This document shows positions 48,256-56,063 of a DNA stretch of 64,000 nt, in pieces. Below the pieces are notes generated by a model. It was not told the origin of the DNA. It made no database searches and was given only the letters and a program-made list of their open reading frames with translations. This stretch comes from JAGDVO01 sp964590075 [NCBI: uncultured Aquificales bacterium] (GTDB lineage Bacteria; Thermosulfidibacterota; Thermosulfidibacteria; Thermosulfidibacterales). The stretch's first letter is position 1, and each line of letters opens with the position of its first letter. The stretch lies in NCBI GenBank assembly GCA_964590075.1, contig CAZPXS010000001.1:124001-188000 (forward strand), given 5' to 3'. Position numbers and translations under genes: made by a program.

Positions 48256-48284
48256 TTGACATTGTTTGTTTTAAAGTATAAATT
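48256..48284 (+). promoter_or_regulatory. Promoter of the tRNA-Ser genes, possibly also of the trp operon
   Basis: TTGACA (48256-48261) is followed by TATAAA (48277-48282, spacer 15) or the shifted TAAATT (48279-48284, spacer 17). The first tRNA begins at 48301. No terminator is visible before the trp leader at 48547, so the transcript may continue into the attenuator. Confidence 0.6.
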
Positions 48285-48300
48285 TATGCATAGGTTACCC

Positions 48301-48389
48301 GGAGGGGTGGCCGAGTGGACGAAGGCGGGTGACTTGAAATCACCTGTGGGGTTGGAGCCCCACCGGGGGTTCGAATCCCTCCCCCTCCG
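48301..48389 (+). tRNA. tRNA-Ser (anticodon TGA)
   Basis: The acceptor stem GGAGGGG (48301-48307) pairs with CCCCTCC (48382-48388) followed by discriminator G. The anticodon TGA (48335-48337) sits in a CTTGAAA loop, and the T loop TTCGAAT is flanked by a GGGGG/CCCTC stem. A long variable arm marks a class II tRNA. CCA is not encoded. Confidence 0.96.
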
Positions 48390-48421
48390 TATGTGGCCGG
48401 ATGCGGACGCCCTGGGATTGC

Positions 48422-48515
48422 GGAGAGGTGGCCGAGAGGTCGAAGGCGTCCGCCTGCTAAGCGGATGGCCGGGCAAAAACCCGGCCCGCGGGTTCGAATC
48501 CCGCCCTCTCCGCCA
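48422..48515 (+). tRNA. tRNA-Ser (anticodon GCT)
   Basis: The acceptor stem GGAGAGG (48422-48428) pairs with CCTCTCC (48505-48511), followed by discriminator G and an encoded CCA (48513-48515). The anticodon GCT (48456-48458) lies in a CTGCTAA loop. The variable arm is long (GCCGGG/CCCGGC). It is only 32 bases behind the other tRNA-Ser and 31 bases ahead of the trp leader peptide. Confidence 0.96.
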
Positions 48516-48546
48516 TAATTTTGGATTTATCTAAGTTGGAGGTAGT

Positions 48547-48600
48547 ATGGTAAGAAATAACCTTATGATATCGTTGGGTTGGTGGTGGCAGGTCCCTTAA
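48547..48600 (+). CDS. trpL: trp operon leader peptide with three tandem Trp codons
   Basis: A 17-residue reading frame starts at ATG 48547 behind GGAGG and ends at TAA 48598-48600: M-V-R-N-N-L-M-I-S-L-G-W-W-W-Q-V-P. Trp codons TGG occur at 48580, 48583 and 48586. The stop lies in the loop of the first attenuator hairpin. A ribosome short of charged tRNA-Trp would stall on the Trp run and cover the first RNA segment. The frame was too short for routine gene calling but is supported by its ribosome-binding sequence, Trp run, hairpins and position before trpE. Confidence 0.93.
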   Translation: MVRNNLMISLGWWWQVP

Positions 48601-48673
48601 GGGGCCTGCCCCAGATGAATTGAAGGGAGACCCGGGGTAGGCCTCTAAAAGAGGCTCCCCGGGTTTATTTTTT
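48587..48673 (+). promoter_or_regulatory. trp transcription attenuator (segments 1, 2, 3, 4)
   Basis: Segment 1 (48587-48596) pairs with segment 2 (48601-48610) as a pause hairpin with loop TTAA. Segment 2, AGGGGCCTGCCCC (48600-48612), can instead pair over 13 bases, with two G-U pairs, with segment 3 (48634-48646), the antiterminator. Segment 3 (48630-48646) pairs with segment 4 (48651-48664) as a GC-rich hairpin followed by TTTATTTTTT, the terminator. This is the classic mutually exclusive arrangement of ribosome-mediated attenuation. Confidence 0.9.
48630..48673 (+). terminator. trp attenuator terminator hairpin (3:4)
   Basis: ACCCGGGG (48630-48637) pairs with CCCCGGGT (48657-48664), with a second block GGCCTC/GAGGC inside and a loop of AAAA plus flanks. 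It is followed by a T-rich run 48664-48673. Formed when Trp is plentiful. Confidence 0.9.
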
Positions 48674-48719
48674 AAGGCCGTGGGAGGCCAAAAAGGGTCT
48701 CCCACGGCCTTTTTATTTT
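48674..48719 (+). terminator. Second strong terminator hairpin between the trp attenuator and trpE
   Basis: AAGGCCGTGGGAG (48674-48686) pairs perfectly over 13 bases with CTCCCACGGCCTT (48699-48711), with a 12-base loop and a following TTTTATTTT. It lies after the conventional attenuator and before the trpE start, so readthrough of the first site must still pass this one. Its 3' arm contains GGGTCTCCC (48695-48703), the exact complement of GGGAGACCC at 48625-48633 just ahead of the first terminator. Confidence 0.85.
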
Positions 48720-48748
48720 GCACAAAATCAGGTTGGAGGTTACTAAGT

Positions 48749-50089
48749 ATGGTGCTAGTTTATGAGGAACTCCTACTTGATACGGTAACACCGGTTTCTC
48801 TGCTTTTAGCTATGAAGGATGAGGAAAACCTCTTTTTACTTGAGAGTGCAACGATCAAAAAGGCCTTCTCCCGTTTCACCTACTTTGGTATTCCGGAAGA
48901 ATCCGTAACCCTTTGTTCCGATCCATTCGAGATACTTAAAGGTGTGGAAAAGATTGATATTCCAAAACATTACCAGTTTGGCGACTTTTTGGGTGGCATG
49001 GTTTTTCTACTCGGCTACGGTGCGAGTAACTACACAGGTTTACTGAGAAGTCCCATAAGGGAAGGTGATGATCTTTTCGTTGGTTTTCTTGTTAATTCCT
49101 TCATAGTCATGGATAACTACAAGCACAGGTTCTATATCGTTGCCCTCGGTGAGAGTGAGGTAATTGCAAGGGAGAGGTTGGAGAGATTAAAGGATAAATT
49201 AACCCTTAAACTTGCCAAGCTAAAACTCAACGACTTTTACCCCTCCAACATAGAGGATATCCTATGGGAGTTTGAGAAGGAGGATTTTGAGGAAAGGGTA
49301 GCCTACGTAAAAAAGTTGATAGAGGATGGGGAGGCTATACAGGTTGTATTTAGCCAAAAAGTTACCGTAAGGGGTAACATAAATCCCATCAATTTCTACA
49401 GGGTACTTAGAAACATAAACCCCTCTCCCTATATGTTTTTTATAAAGAATGGGGAGACTTTCTATCTCGGTTCCTCTCCCGAGGTTCACCTGAAGGTTAA
49501 AAACGGGATAGCCCTGATGAAACCCATAGCGGGTACCTATCCCAACAGAGGTAACTTGAATGATGTTGTGGAGGCTTTAAGTAGAGACGAGAAGGAAAGA
49601 GCAGAACACCTGATGCTCGTTGATCTTGCAAGAAACGATCTTTATACCTACTGCCTTACGGATAGTGTGAAGGTTACAAGGTACATGAAACCAGAGGTCT
49701 ATTCCCACGTTGTGCATCTCGTATCAACCGTCGTCGGTAGGTTACCCGATGGTGTTAACCCCACCTATCTACTCAAGATGACCTTTCCGGCAGGTACGGT
49801 TTCCGGCGCTCCTAAGGTGAGAGCTATGGAGATTATAGATGAGGTTGAAGTCTCTAGCCGCGATTTCTACGCGGGTTGTGTTGGCTATGTGAGTTTTAAC
49901 GGTAACCTTGATACCGCTATCACGATAAGATCCGCAAGACTAAAGGGGAATGAACTGGTTCTTAGAGCCGGTGCGGGTATAGTTTACGATAGTATCCCGG
50001 AGAGGGAGTACTATGAGGTCTATAATAAGCTCGGTGCCATGCTTACAGCTCTCGAGAGAATAAAAAACGGTAAAGGAGTGACGCTATGA
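48749..50089 (+). CDS. trpE: Anthranilate synthase component I
   Basis: The product has 446 residues from ATG 48749 with TTGGAGG 9 bases ahead; an in-frame ATG at 48680 lies inside the terminator hairpin and is rejected. The feedback-inhibition motif L-L-E-S is at residues 30-33, and the chorismate-binding core contains M-K-P-I-A-G-T, D-L-A-R-N-D-L and T-F-P-A-G-T-V-S-G-A-P-K. It converts chorismate to anthranilate with TrpG. First structural gene of trpEGDCFBA. Confidence 0.96.
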   Translation: MVLVYEELLLDTVTPVSLLLAMKDEENLFLLESATIKKAFSRFTYFGIPEESVTLCSDPFEILKGVEKIDIPKHYQFGDFLGGMVFLLGYGASNYTGLLRSPIREGDDLFVGFLVNSFIVMDNYKHRFYIVALGESEVIARERLERLKDKLTLKLAKLKLNDFYPSNIEDILWEFEKEDFEERVAYVKKLIEDGEAIQVVFSQKVTVRGNINPINFYRVLRNINPSPYMFFIKNGETFYLGSSPEVHLKVKNGIALMKPIAGTYPNRGNLNDVVEALSRDEKERAEHLMLVDLARNDLYTYCLTDSVKVTRYMKPEVYSHVVHLVSTVVGRLPDGVNPTYLLKMTFPAGTVSGAPKVRAMEIIDEVEVSSRDFYAGCVGYVSFNGNLDTAITIRSARLKGNELVLRAGAGIVYDSIPEREYYEVYNKLGAMLTALERIKNGKGVTL

Positions 50090-50652
50090 TTCTCCTCGTC
50101 GATCACTATGATTCCTTTACCTACAATCTATACGCTCTCTTTAAGAACTTAGGCGCAAATATTGTTGTGGTGAGAGAAAATAGGATCCCCTCTGATCTAT
50201 CGGCCTTTAAAGGGGTGATCTTATCTCCGGGTCCCAGTCATCCCTCGGTTATGACTGGTTCCATGCGCTTACTTGAGGCTATAGCCGGAAGGATCCCGGT
50301 TTTTGGGGTTTGTTTAGGTATGCAGATAATAGGATTTTTCCTGGGTTATGAGGTTTCAAGGGCAAAGAGGATAATGCACGGTAAAAGGGATAGGATAGTA
50401 CTATTGGGAGATAGTATTATTTTTAGGCGTATTCCTACTACATTTTCGGCGGTAAGATATCACTCCCTTTCGGTAAAAATCAGAGATCTAAAGGGTGTTG
50501 TAGCAGTTAGCGAGGTGGATGGGGAGATAATGGCTATTGAGTTTCCGGATAAGCTTCTATTTGGGGTTCAGTTTCATCCGGAGAGTATCGAGAGTGAATT
50601 TGGAGAAGTTATTGCAAGTAATTTTTTGGAGGTGTGCTATGGAGGTAGTTAA
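50086..50652 (+). CDS. trpG: Anthranilate synthase glutamine amidotransferase component
   Basis: The product has 188 residues, a class I amidotransferase. The nucleophile is Cys76 in F-G-V-C-L-G-M-Q and the His-Glu pair is in Q-F-H-P-E-S. It supplies ammonia to TrpE (or para-aminobenzoate synthase if shared). It overlaps trpE by 4 bases. Confidence 0.95.
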   Translation: MILLVDHYDSFTYNLYALFKNLGANIVVVRENRIPSDLSAFKGVILSPGPSHPSVMTGSMRLLEAIAGRIPVFGVCLGMQIIGFFLGYEVSRAKRIMHGKRDRIVLLGDSIIFRRIPTTFSAVRYHSLSVKIRDLKGVVAVSEVDGEIMAIEFPDKLLFGVQFHPESIESEFGEVIASNFLEVCYGGS

Positions 50653-51640
50653 AAAGCTCATAAGGGGTTTTGATCTAAGTTATGAGGAAGCTTGTAGTCT
50701 ATTCGATGCCTTCTTTAGGGAGGAGATTCCGAGGGAGCTAACAGGTGCCATTCTACTTGCCTTGAATCATAAGGGCATTAAACCCGAAGAGCTTTCGGGG
50801 GCAATAACGGTGGCGAGAAAAAACATGATAAGGGTTGAACTATCCGACAAGGTCTGCGATACCTGCGGTACAGGCGGGGATGGTAAAGGAACTTTCAACA
50901 TCTCTACCGCGACTTCCATCTTAGTAAGATCACTCGGTTACAGGGTGGCAAAGCATGGGAACAGAAAAATAACCGGTTTCATAGGCTCCATAGATATCGC
51001 GGAAAGATTCGGCCTTCCCGTTGCGGATACCAAAGAGTCCGCAATAGGTATATTTAAAAAGACCGGTTTTGTTATTCTTTTTGCAAGGGCTTTTCATCCA
51101 GCTTTTCTAAAATTTGCCGGTCTTAGACAGGCCTTAGCTATACCAACGGTATTCAACATCCTTGGCCCACTTATAAATCCTGCCAATCCCTCCTATCAAC
51201 TTATAGGTGTGTATAGGGAAGATCTTACGGATACTGTAGCCTCTGCCCTTTACCTACTCGGTGACTACGATAGGGTCATAGTCCACGATCTCGGCGGTTT
51301 CGACGAGGTAACGGGTACCGATAAAGTCAGGGTGGTTGAGGTTAGAAGGGAAGGTATAAGAGGCTGGGAATTTGAGCCAAGAAAGGTTGTGGGTAGGAGG
51401 CTTACCTCACCGGTAGTGGATAGCGAAGAGTCCGCTATAGAGAGATTCGTGGAGTCCCTTAGGGATCCCGATAGTGATTCGGCAAAGACTGTTGCCTTAA
51501 ACAGCGCATTCGTACTTTATGCGATGGGAGTTGAGGATATAGATAGGGGATATGAGCTATCCCTAAAGGCTATAGGGGAAGGTATGGCCTACGATACTTT
51601 AGTTTCCCTATCGGAGTTTGGAGTGGCGAAAAATGGCTAA
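50639..51640 (+). CDS. trpD: Anthranilate phosphoribosyltransferase
   Basis: The product has 333 residues from ATG 50639, preceded by TTGGAGG; a longer frame from 50537 is not needed. The PRPP motif D-T-C-G-T-G-G-D-G-K-G-T-F-N-I-S-T and the segment V-A-K-H-G-N-R are clear. It transfers phosphoribose to anthranilate. It overlaps trpG by 14 bases. Confidence 0.96.
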   Translation: MEVVKKLIRGFDLSYEEACSLFDAFFREEIPRELTGAILLALNHKGIKPEELSGAITVARKNMIRVELSDKVCDTCGTGGDGKGTFNISTATSILVRSLGYRVAKHGNRKITGFIGSIDIAERFGLPVADTKESAIGIFKKTGFVILFARAFHPAFLKFAGLRQALAIPTVFNILGPLINPANPSYQLIGVYREDLTDTVASALYLLGDYDRVIVHDLGGFDEVTGTDKVRVVEVRREGIRGWEFEPRKVVGRRLTSPVVDSEESAIERFVESLRDPDSDSAKTVALNSAFVLYAMGVEDIDRGYELSLKAIGEGMAYDTLVSLSEFGVAKNG

Positions 51641-52412
51641 GGTCGATTTTTTAACTAAAATCAGAAGGCTTAAAGAGAAGGAGGTGGAGAGTTTCGTTGA
51701 TGAAAGACCTAGTAGAGATATCCCTATCCTTGATTTTAAGGCATCAATCACCGATAGTCCCATAATAGCTGAGGTAAAGTTATCCTCTCCGAGTAAGGGG
51801 ATGATAAGGATGGTGGATCCGGTTAGTCAGGCCCGCCTTTATAGAGACGGGGGTTGTGGTGCTGTAAGTATACTTACCGATAGTAACTATTTTGGGGGAA
51901 GTTGGGAGAATATAAATAGGGTAAAGCGTGAGGTTGAAGTACCAGTTTTATGTAAGGAGTTTATAATATCGGAAAAGCAGATAATAAGAGCCTATAATCT
52001 CGGTGCCGATGCTATCCTTCTTATATCGGAGTTACTGTCGGTTGATGAACTTGTGAGACTCCATAGATTCGCCAGAGATATCGGTTTACAGGTACTTTTG
52101 GAGTTTAATGATCCTAGTGAGATCCCAAAGATAGAGATCGTGAAACCAGATATGCTCGGTATAAATTCGAGGAATCTAAGGACTCTGGTTGTGGATAAGG
52201 AGAGATCCATGGCTCTTGTTGAGAAAATGAGCGATAGATACTTCGTTATTGCGGAAAGTGGTGTCGAGAGTGAGAAAGACATCGTAGCCTTTACGAAAAG
52301 TGGAGCTAGGGCCTTTCTGATAGGTGAGGCTCTCATGAGATCGGAGGATCCAGCTGCTCTCATAAGGAGGTTCACGGATGTTCATAAAGATTTGCGGGAT
52401 AAGGGATGTTGA
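51633..52412 (+). CDS. trpC: Indole-3-glycerol phosphate synthase
   Basis: The product has 259 residues from ATG 51633, overlapping trpD by 8 bases. Hallmarks are I-A-E-V-K-L-S-S-P-S-K-G, V-L-C-K-E-F-I, G-I-N-S-R-N-L and A-E-S-G-V. It is a monofunctional TrpC, with trpF as a separate gene, and closes the indole ring. Confidence 0.96.
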   Translation: MAKVDFLTKIRRLKEKEVESFVDERPSRDIPILDFKASITDSPIIAEVKLSSPSKGMIRMVDPVSQARLYRDGGCGAVSILTDSNYFGGSWENINRVKREVEVPVLCKEFIISEKQIIRAYNLGADAILLISELLSVDELVRLHRFARDIGLQVLLEFNDPSEIPKIEIVKPDMLGINSRNLRTLVVDKERSMALVEKMSDRYFVIAESGVESEKDIVAFTKSGARAFLIGEALMRSEDPAALIRRFTDVHKDLRDKGC

Positions 52413-52953
52413 GACTGCAGTTTTTCTTACTGAGATTGGAGTTGATGCTATGGGTTTGGTTTTTCATAAGCCAAGTGTCAGGTATGTGCCTATAGATTGC
52501 GCTATCAGGATAATAGAAGCGGTGAAGGGGAGGATAGCTATCTTCGCGGTATTCAAGGATAACAGGGATCTTATGGAACACGAGGAGATTGTGGGATTGG
52601 TTGATTTTATTCAGATATACGAACTACCTTATAGGACTTTCGATAAGCCCCTGGTACTTGGGGTAAAGGGTAGGGTACCTCATCCTGCCGATTATTATCT
52701 CATAGACTTCAGCATGGGTAGTAACTTGTTTGTGGATCTACCCGATGATCTCTTCGGGTATCCCAGGGAGAGGGTTATAATTTCCGGTGGTTTGAGGGAG
52801 AGTAATGTAGGTTATGTGATAAAGAGGTATAGACCCTTTGGTGTGGATGTATCAAGCGGTGTTGAGATCGAGAGGGGAGTTAAGGATAGAGAACTTATAA
52901 GGAGGTTTGTAGATACTGCGAGGAGGGTTGAAGATGAAGGGTTTCTACGGTGA
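52378..52953 (+). CDS. trpF: Phosphoribosylanthranilate isomerase
   Basis: The product has 191 residues. K-I-C-G-I near the N-terminus holds the catalytic Cys, D-A-M-G-L-V-F follows, and the second half has [16 protein letters not shown] lies 7 bases ahead of the ATG, which overlaps trpC by 35 bases. Slightly short but complete. Confidence 0.95.
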   Translation: MFIKICGIRDVETAVFLTEIGVDAMGLVFHKPSVRYVPIDCAIRIIEAVKGRIAIFAVFKDNRDLMEHEEIVGLVDFIQIYELPYRTFDKPLVLGVKGRVPHPADYYLIDFSMGSNLFVDLPDDLFGYPRERVIISGGLRESNVGYVIKRYRPFGVDVSSGVEIERGVKDRELIRRFVDTARRVEDEGFLR

Positions 52954-54088
52954 GTATGGTGGGGTGTTTGTACCTGAGACTCTTATTCCAGCTCTTGATG
53001 AGCTCGAGGAGGTATTCGAGAGTTTTAAGAGGGATGAGAGGGCTAAAAGGGAACTAAAGGAACTTTTGTGTACATATGCTGGAAGGCCTACCCCTATTAC
53101 CTATTGTAGGAATTTTTCGGAAAAGTACGGGGTAGAGTTGTATCTAAAAAGGGAGGATCTACTACATACAGGTGCCCATAAGATCAACAATACCCTTGGG
53201 CAGGCTTACCTTACGAGATACATGAGGAAAAGTAGAGTCATTGCTGAGACAGGTGCGGGTCAGCATGGTGTCGCAACCGCTACGGTAAGCGCACTTATGG
53301 GCCTATCCTGTACTATCTATATGGGAAGGATAGATGCGGAGAGACAGAGTATTAATGTCGAGAGGATGAGGTTACTCGGTGCTGAGGTTGTGGTGGTAAA
53401 AGAGGGTTCTCAAACCCTTAAGGATGCCATAAATGAGGCTTTGAGAGATTGGGTTACAAATGTTAGAAGTACCCATTACCTCATCGGATCCGTTGTTGGC
53501 CCCCATCCCTTTCCTGAGATAGTGGCCTATTTTCAGTCTGTTATAGGAGATGAGGCAAAAAGGCAGTGTCTAGATATGGGATTTCTACCCGATGTTGTAG
53601 TCGCCTGTGTCGGTGGTGGTAGTAACGCTATAGGGATATTTAAGGCCTTTCTTGATGATGATGTCGCACTTGTTGGGGTTGAAGCGGGGGGAGTTGGAGA
53701 TAGATTGGGGGAACATGCCGCAACCCTTTCCCACGGTAGAAGAGGTATTTTACATGGTTCCTATAGTTACCTTCTATACGATGAGGATGGGAATGTGGTG
53801 GATGTTCACTCTATTTCAGCAGGACTCGACTATCCAGGTGTGGGTCCGATGCATGCCTATCTAAAGGACACTGGTAGAGTTATATACACCAAGGCTTACG
53901 ATGATGAGGTATTAATGGCTGTTAGGGAGCTCGCAAGGCTTGAGGGGATAATTCCTGCTCTTGAGTCAGCCCATGCCGTAAGTTACGTTATAAGGGAGAG
54001 TGAGAATCTAAGGGGTAAGAGGGTTCTCGTTAACCTTTCCGGTAGAGGGGATAAGGACCTTGATATAATCCTTAGGAGGTTAAGATGA
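52934..54088 (+). CDS. trpB: Tryptophan synthase beta chain
   Basis: The product has 384 residues from ATG 52934, 7 bases behind AGGAGG; TTG 52928 is an alternative. The PLP lysine is Lys83 in H-T-G-A-H-K-I-N-N, with the phosphate loop C-V-G-G-G-S-N-A. It joins indole with L-serine to make tryptophan. It is the TrpB1 type that pairs with TrpA, consistent with trpA following. Confidence 0.97.
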   Translation: MKGFYGEYGGVFVPETLIPALDELEEVFESFKRDERAKRELKELLCTYAGRPTPITYCRNFSEKYGVELYLKREDLLHTGAHKINNTLGQAYLTRYMRKSRVIAETGAGQHGVATATVSALMGLSCTIYMGRIDAERQSINVERMRLLGAEVVVVKEGSQTLKDAINEALRDWVTNVRSTHYLIGSVVGPHPFPEIVAYFQSVIGDEAKRQCLDMGFLPDVVVACVGGGSNAIGIFKAFLDDDVALVGVEAGGVGDRLGEHAATLSHGRRGILHGSYSYLLYDEDGNVVDVHSISAGLDYPGVGPMHAYLKDTGRVIYTKAYDDEVLMAVRELARLEGIIPALESAHAVSYVIRESENLRGKRVLVNLSGRGDKDLDIILRRLR

Positions 54089-54798
54089 GAGGTCTTTACC
54101 TTATAGGAAACTATCCAGATAGAGAAACCTTTGTAAGGGCGCTTGGTATGATAGAGGATTACGGTTTCGATTTTGTGGAGGTTGGGGTTCCCTTTTCCGA
54201 TCCCGTTGCCGATGGTCCCTTTCTCGCAAAGAGAGCCCAGATTGCTATAGAAAGGGGTGTGACCTTTAGGAGTATAATCGATACCTTTAGAGAGCATAGA
54301 TTCAATCTCAAAACCTATATAATGACCTATTCTAATATAGTTCTTGCCAATGATCCAGCTTGGCTAAATGATGTTCTAGCTGAGGTTGGTTTTGATGGAT
54401 TGATAATCGCTGATTTACCTAACAGGATGCACTGGTTTTTTAGGAACCTAGGGATAACCCTTCCTATAGTTCACTTTGCAACTCCGGAAAGTAGATACGA
54501 AGAACTCGAGGGTTTAAAGAGTGTTGATAGTGGATTTATCTACTACGTTTCTGTTAGGGGGATAACGGGAGCAAGGCTTGAGCTTGATGGGGAGACGAAA
54601 GAAAAACTCCTCTATTTAAAGGGAAAGACAAGAGTTCCTGTGATTCTCGGTTTTGGTATAAGGGATAGGACAACCGCAGAGATTGCTCTAAATTATGCGG
54701 ACGGTTTTGTGGTCGGGACGGAGGCTGTAAGGAGGTTAGAGGAAGGTTTGGATAGTTTTAGGGAATTGTTAAAAGAGTTGGTTGACATTAAAAAATAA
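54085..54798 (+). CDS. trpA: Tryptophan synthase alpha chain
   Basis: The product has 237 residues, compact compared with the usual 260-270. Catalytic Glu32 and Asp43 lie in [15 protein letters not shown] with the same 11-residue spacing as Glu49/Asp60 of Salmonella. It overlaps trpB by 4 bases and ends the operon. Its last codons contain a TTGACA used by the next promoter. Confidence 0.95.
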   Translation: MRGLYLIGNYPDRETFVRALGMIEDYGFDFVEVGVPFSDPVADGPFLAKRAQIAIERGVTFRSIIDTFREHRFNLKTYIMTYSNIVLANDPAWLNDVLAEVGFDGLIIADLPNRMHWFFRNLGITLPIVHFATPESRYEELEGLKSVDSGFIYYVSVRGITGARLELDGETKEKLLYLKGKTRVPVILGFGIRDRTTAEIALNYADGFVVGTEAVRRLEEGLDSFRELLKELVDIKK

Positions 54799-54810
54799 AA
54801 CTATTACTAT
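54782..54810 (+). promoter_or_regulatory. Promoter of the aminotransferase-leuACD unit
   Basis: TTGACA (54782-54787, inside trpA) and TACTAT (54805-54810) are separated by 17 bases, about 45 bases ahead of ATG 54855. It would let this unit escape trp attenuation. Confidence 0.6.
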
Positions 54811-54854
54811 GCCATACGAATATGTTAATTATTTCTCTTTTTTGGAGGTGTGTT

Positions 54855-56060
54855 ATGGTTATAAAATTTGCAAAGAGGACTGAGCTTTTAAAGCCATCTC
54901 CAACGCTTGCCATTACGGCAAAGGCCAATGCCCTTAAGGCTCAGGGTGTTGATATCGTTGGTTTTGGAGCGGGTGAGCCTGACTTTGATACACCAGAGCA
55001 CATAAAGGAAGCCGCTATTGAGGCGATGAGGAAAGGATTTACCAAGTATACGCCTGTTGGTGGTATAAATGAACTTAAGGATGTAATAATAGAGAAGACA
55101 CTTAGTGATTTTGGTTTGAAGTACGATAGGGGTGAAGTTATAGTATCGGTTGGCGCGAAACATTCACTTTACAATATAGCTATGGCACTTTTCGAGGAAG
55201 GCGATGAGGTTATCGTTCCTGCCCCCTACTGGGTTTCCTATATAGATCAGATAAACTTGACCGGGGCGAAACCCGTTGTCATAGAGACAAGGGAGGAGGA
55301 TGAGTTTAAGGTTAAGCCTGAACAACTCGAGGAAGCTATAAATGAGAGGACTAAGGCTATAATTCTAAACTACCCATCGAATCCTACAGGTTCTACCTAT
55401 ACGAAGGAGGAGCTCGAAAGGCTGGCGGAGGTTATACTCAAGAAGAATCCTAACATGTGGATAATATCGGATGAGGTTTATGAAAAGATAGTCTTTGACG
55501 GTAGAAAACACGTTTCCATAGCGAGCATATCTCCTGAAATTAAGGAGAGGACACTACATGTAAATGCTGTATCGAAGACCTATTCCATGACCGGTTGGAG
55601 GATAGGATGGGTCTGTGGTAACAAAGAGGTGGTTAGGGTTATGACTGATCTACAGAGTCAGTCCACAAGTAATCCTACCTCGATAGCACAGTGGGCGGCG
55701 GTTGCCGCTTTAAGAGGACCTCAGGATAGGGTTTTTGAGATGGTGAGAGCCTTTGAGGAGAGGAGAAACTATATAGTTAGCAGGTTGAATTCCATACCGG
55801 GTGTAACATGTTTTAATCCACATGGTGCTTTCTATGTATTTCCAAACTTTTCTAGATGTTACGGTAAGAGGTACAAGGATAGGGTGATAAATAATTCTCT
55901 CGATTTTGCCGCCTATCTGCTTGAGGAGTTTAACGTCGCGATCGTTCCTGGAGAGGCCTTTGGTGACGACAAATGTGCAAGGTTATCCTTTGCGACGAGT
56001 ATGGAGAATATAAAGAAGGGTCTTGATAGGATAGAGGAAGCTATAAGGGCCCTGGAGTAA
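54855..56060 (+). CDS. aspC: Class I pyridoxal-phosphate aminotransferase (aspartate/prephenate type)
   Basis: The product has 401 residues from ATG 54855 behind TTTGGAGG; an earlier in-frame ATG at 54822 is less likely. The PLP lysine is Lys241 in S-K-T-Y-S-M-T-G-W-R. G-F-G-A-G-E-P-D-F-D-T-P, N-Y-P-S-N-P-T-G and the C-terminal A-R-L-S-F-A are typical of the Ib aspartate aminotransferase subgroup, which often also accepts prephenate. Next to leuA it could also serve branched-chain or aromatic amino acids. Confidence 0.92.
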   Translation: MVIKFAKRTELLKPSPTLAITAKANALKAQGVDIVGFGAGEPDFDTPEHIKEAAIEAMRKGFTKYTPVGGINELKDVIIEKTLSDFGLKYDRGEVIVSVGAKHSLYNIAMALFEEGDEVIVPAPYWVSYIDQINLTGAKPVVIETREEDEFKVKPEQLEEAINERTKAIILNYPSNPTGSTYTKEELERLAEVILKKNPNMWIISDEVYEKIVFDGRKHVSIASISPEIKERTLHVNAVSKTYSMTGWRIGWVCGNKEVVRVMTDLQSQSTSNPTSIAQWAAVAALRGPQDRVFEMVRAFEERRNYIVSRLNSIPGVTCFNPHGAFYVFPNFSRCYGKRYKDRVINNSLDFAAYLLEEFNVAIVPGEAFGDDKCARLSFATSMENIKKGLDRIEEAIRALE

Positions 56061-56063
56061 TCT

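Noticed and set aside
48256-48534. Open frame crossing both tRNA genes
   Set aside because: It runs through two complete tRNA-Ser structures and has no protein-like features.
48680-48748. Longer trpE reading from the in-frame ATG at 48680
   Set aside because: That ATG lies inside the 5' arm of the second terminator hairpin, has no ribosome-binding sequence, and trpE proteins start near the 48749 position.
54799-54854. Leucine-type leader peptide or T-box before the aminotransferase-leuA unit
   Set aside because: No run of Leu codons behind a ribosome site, no T-box sequence and no terminator hairpin in this 56-base gap.
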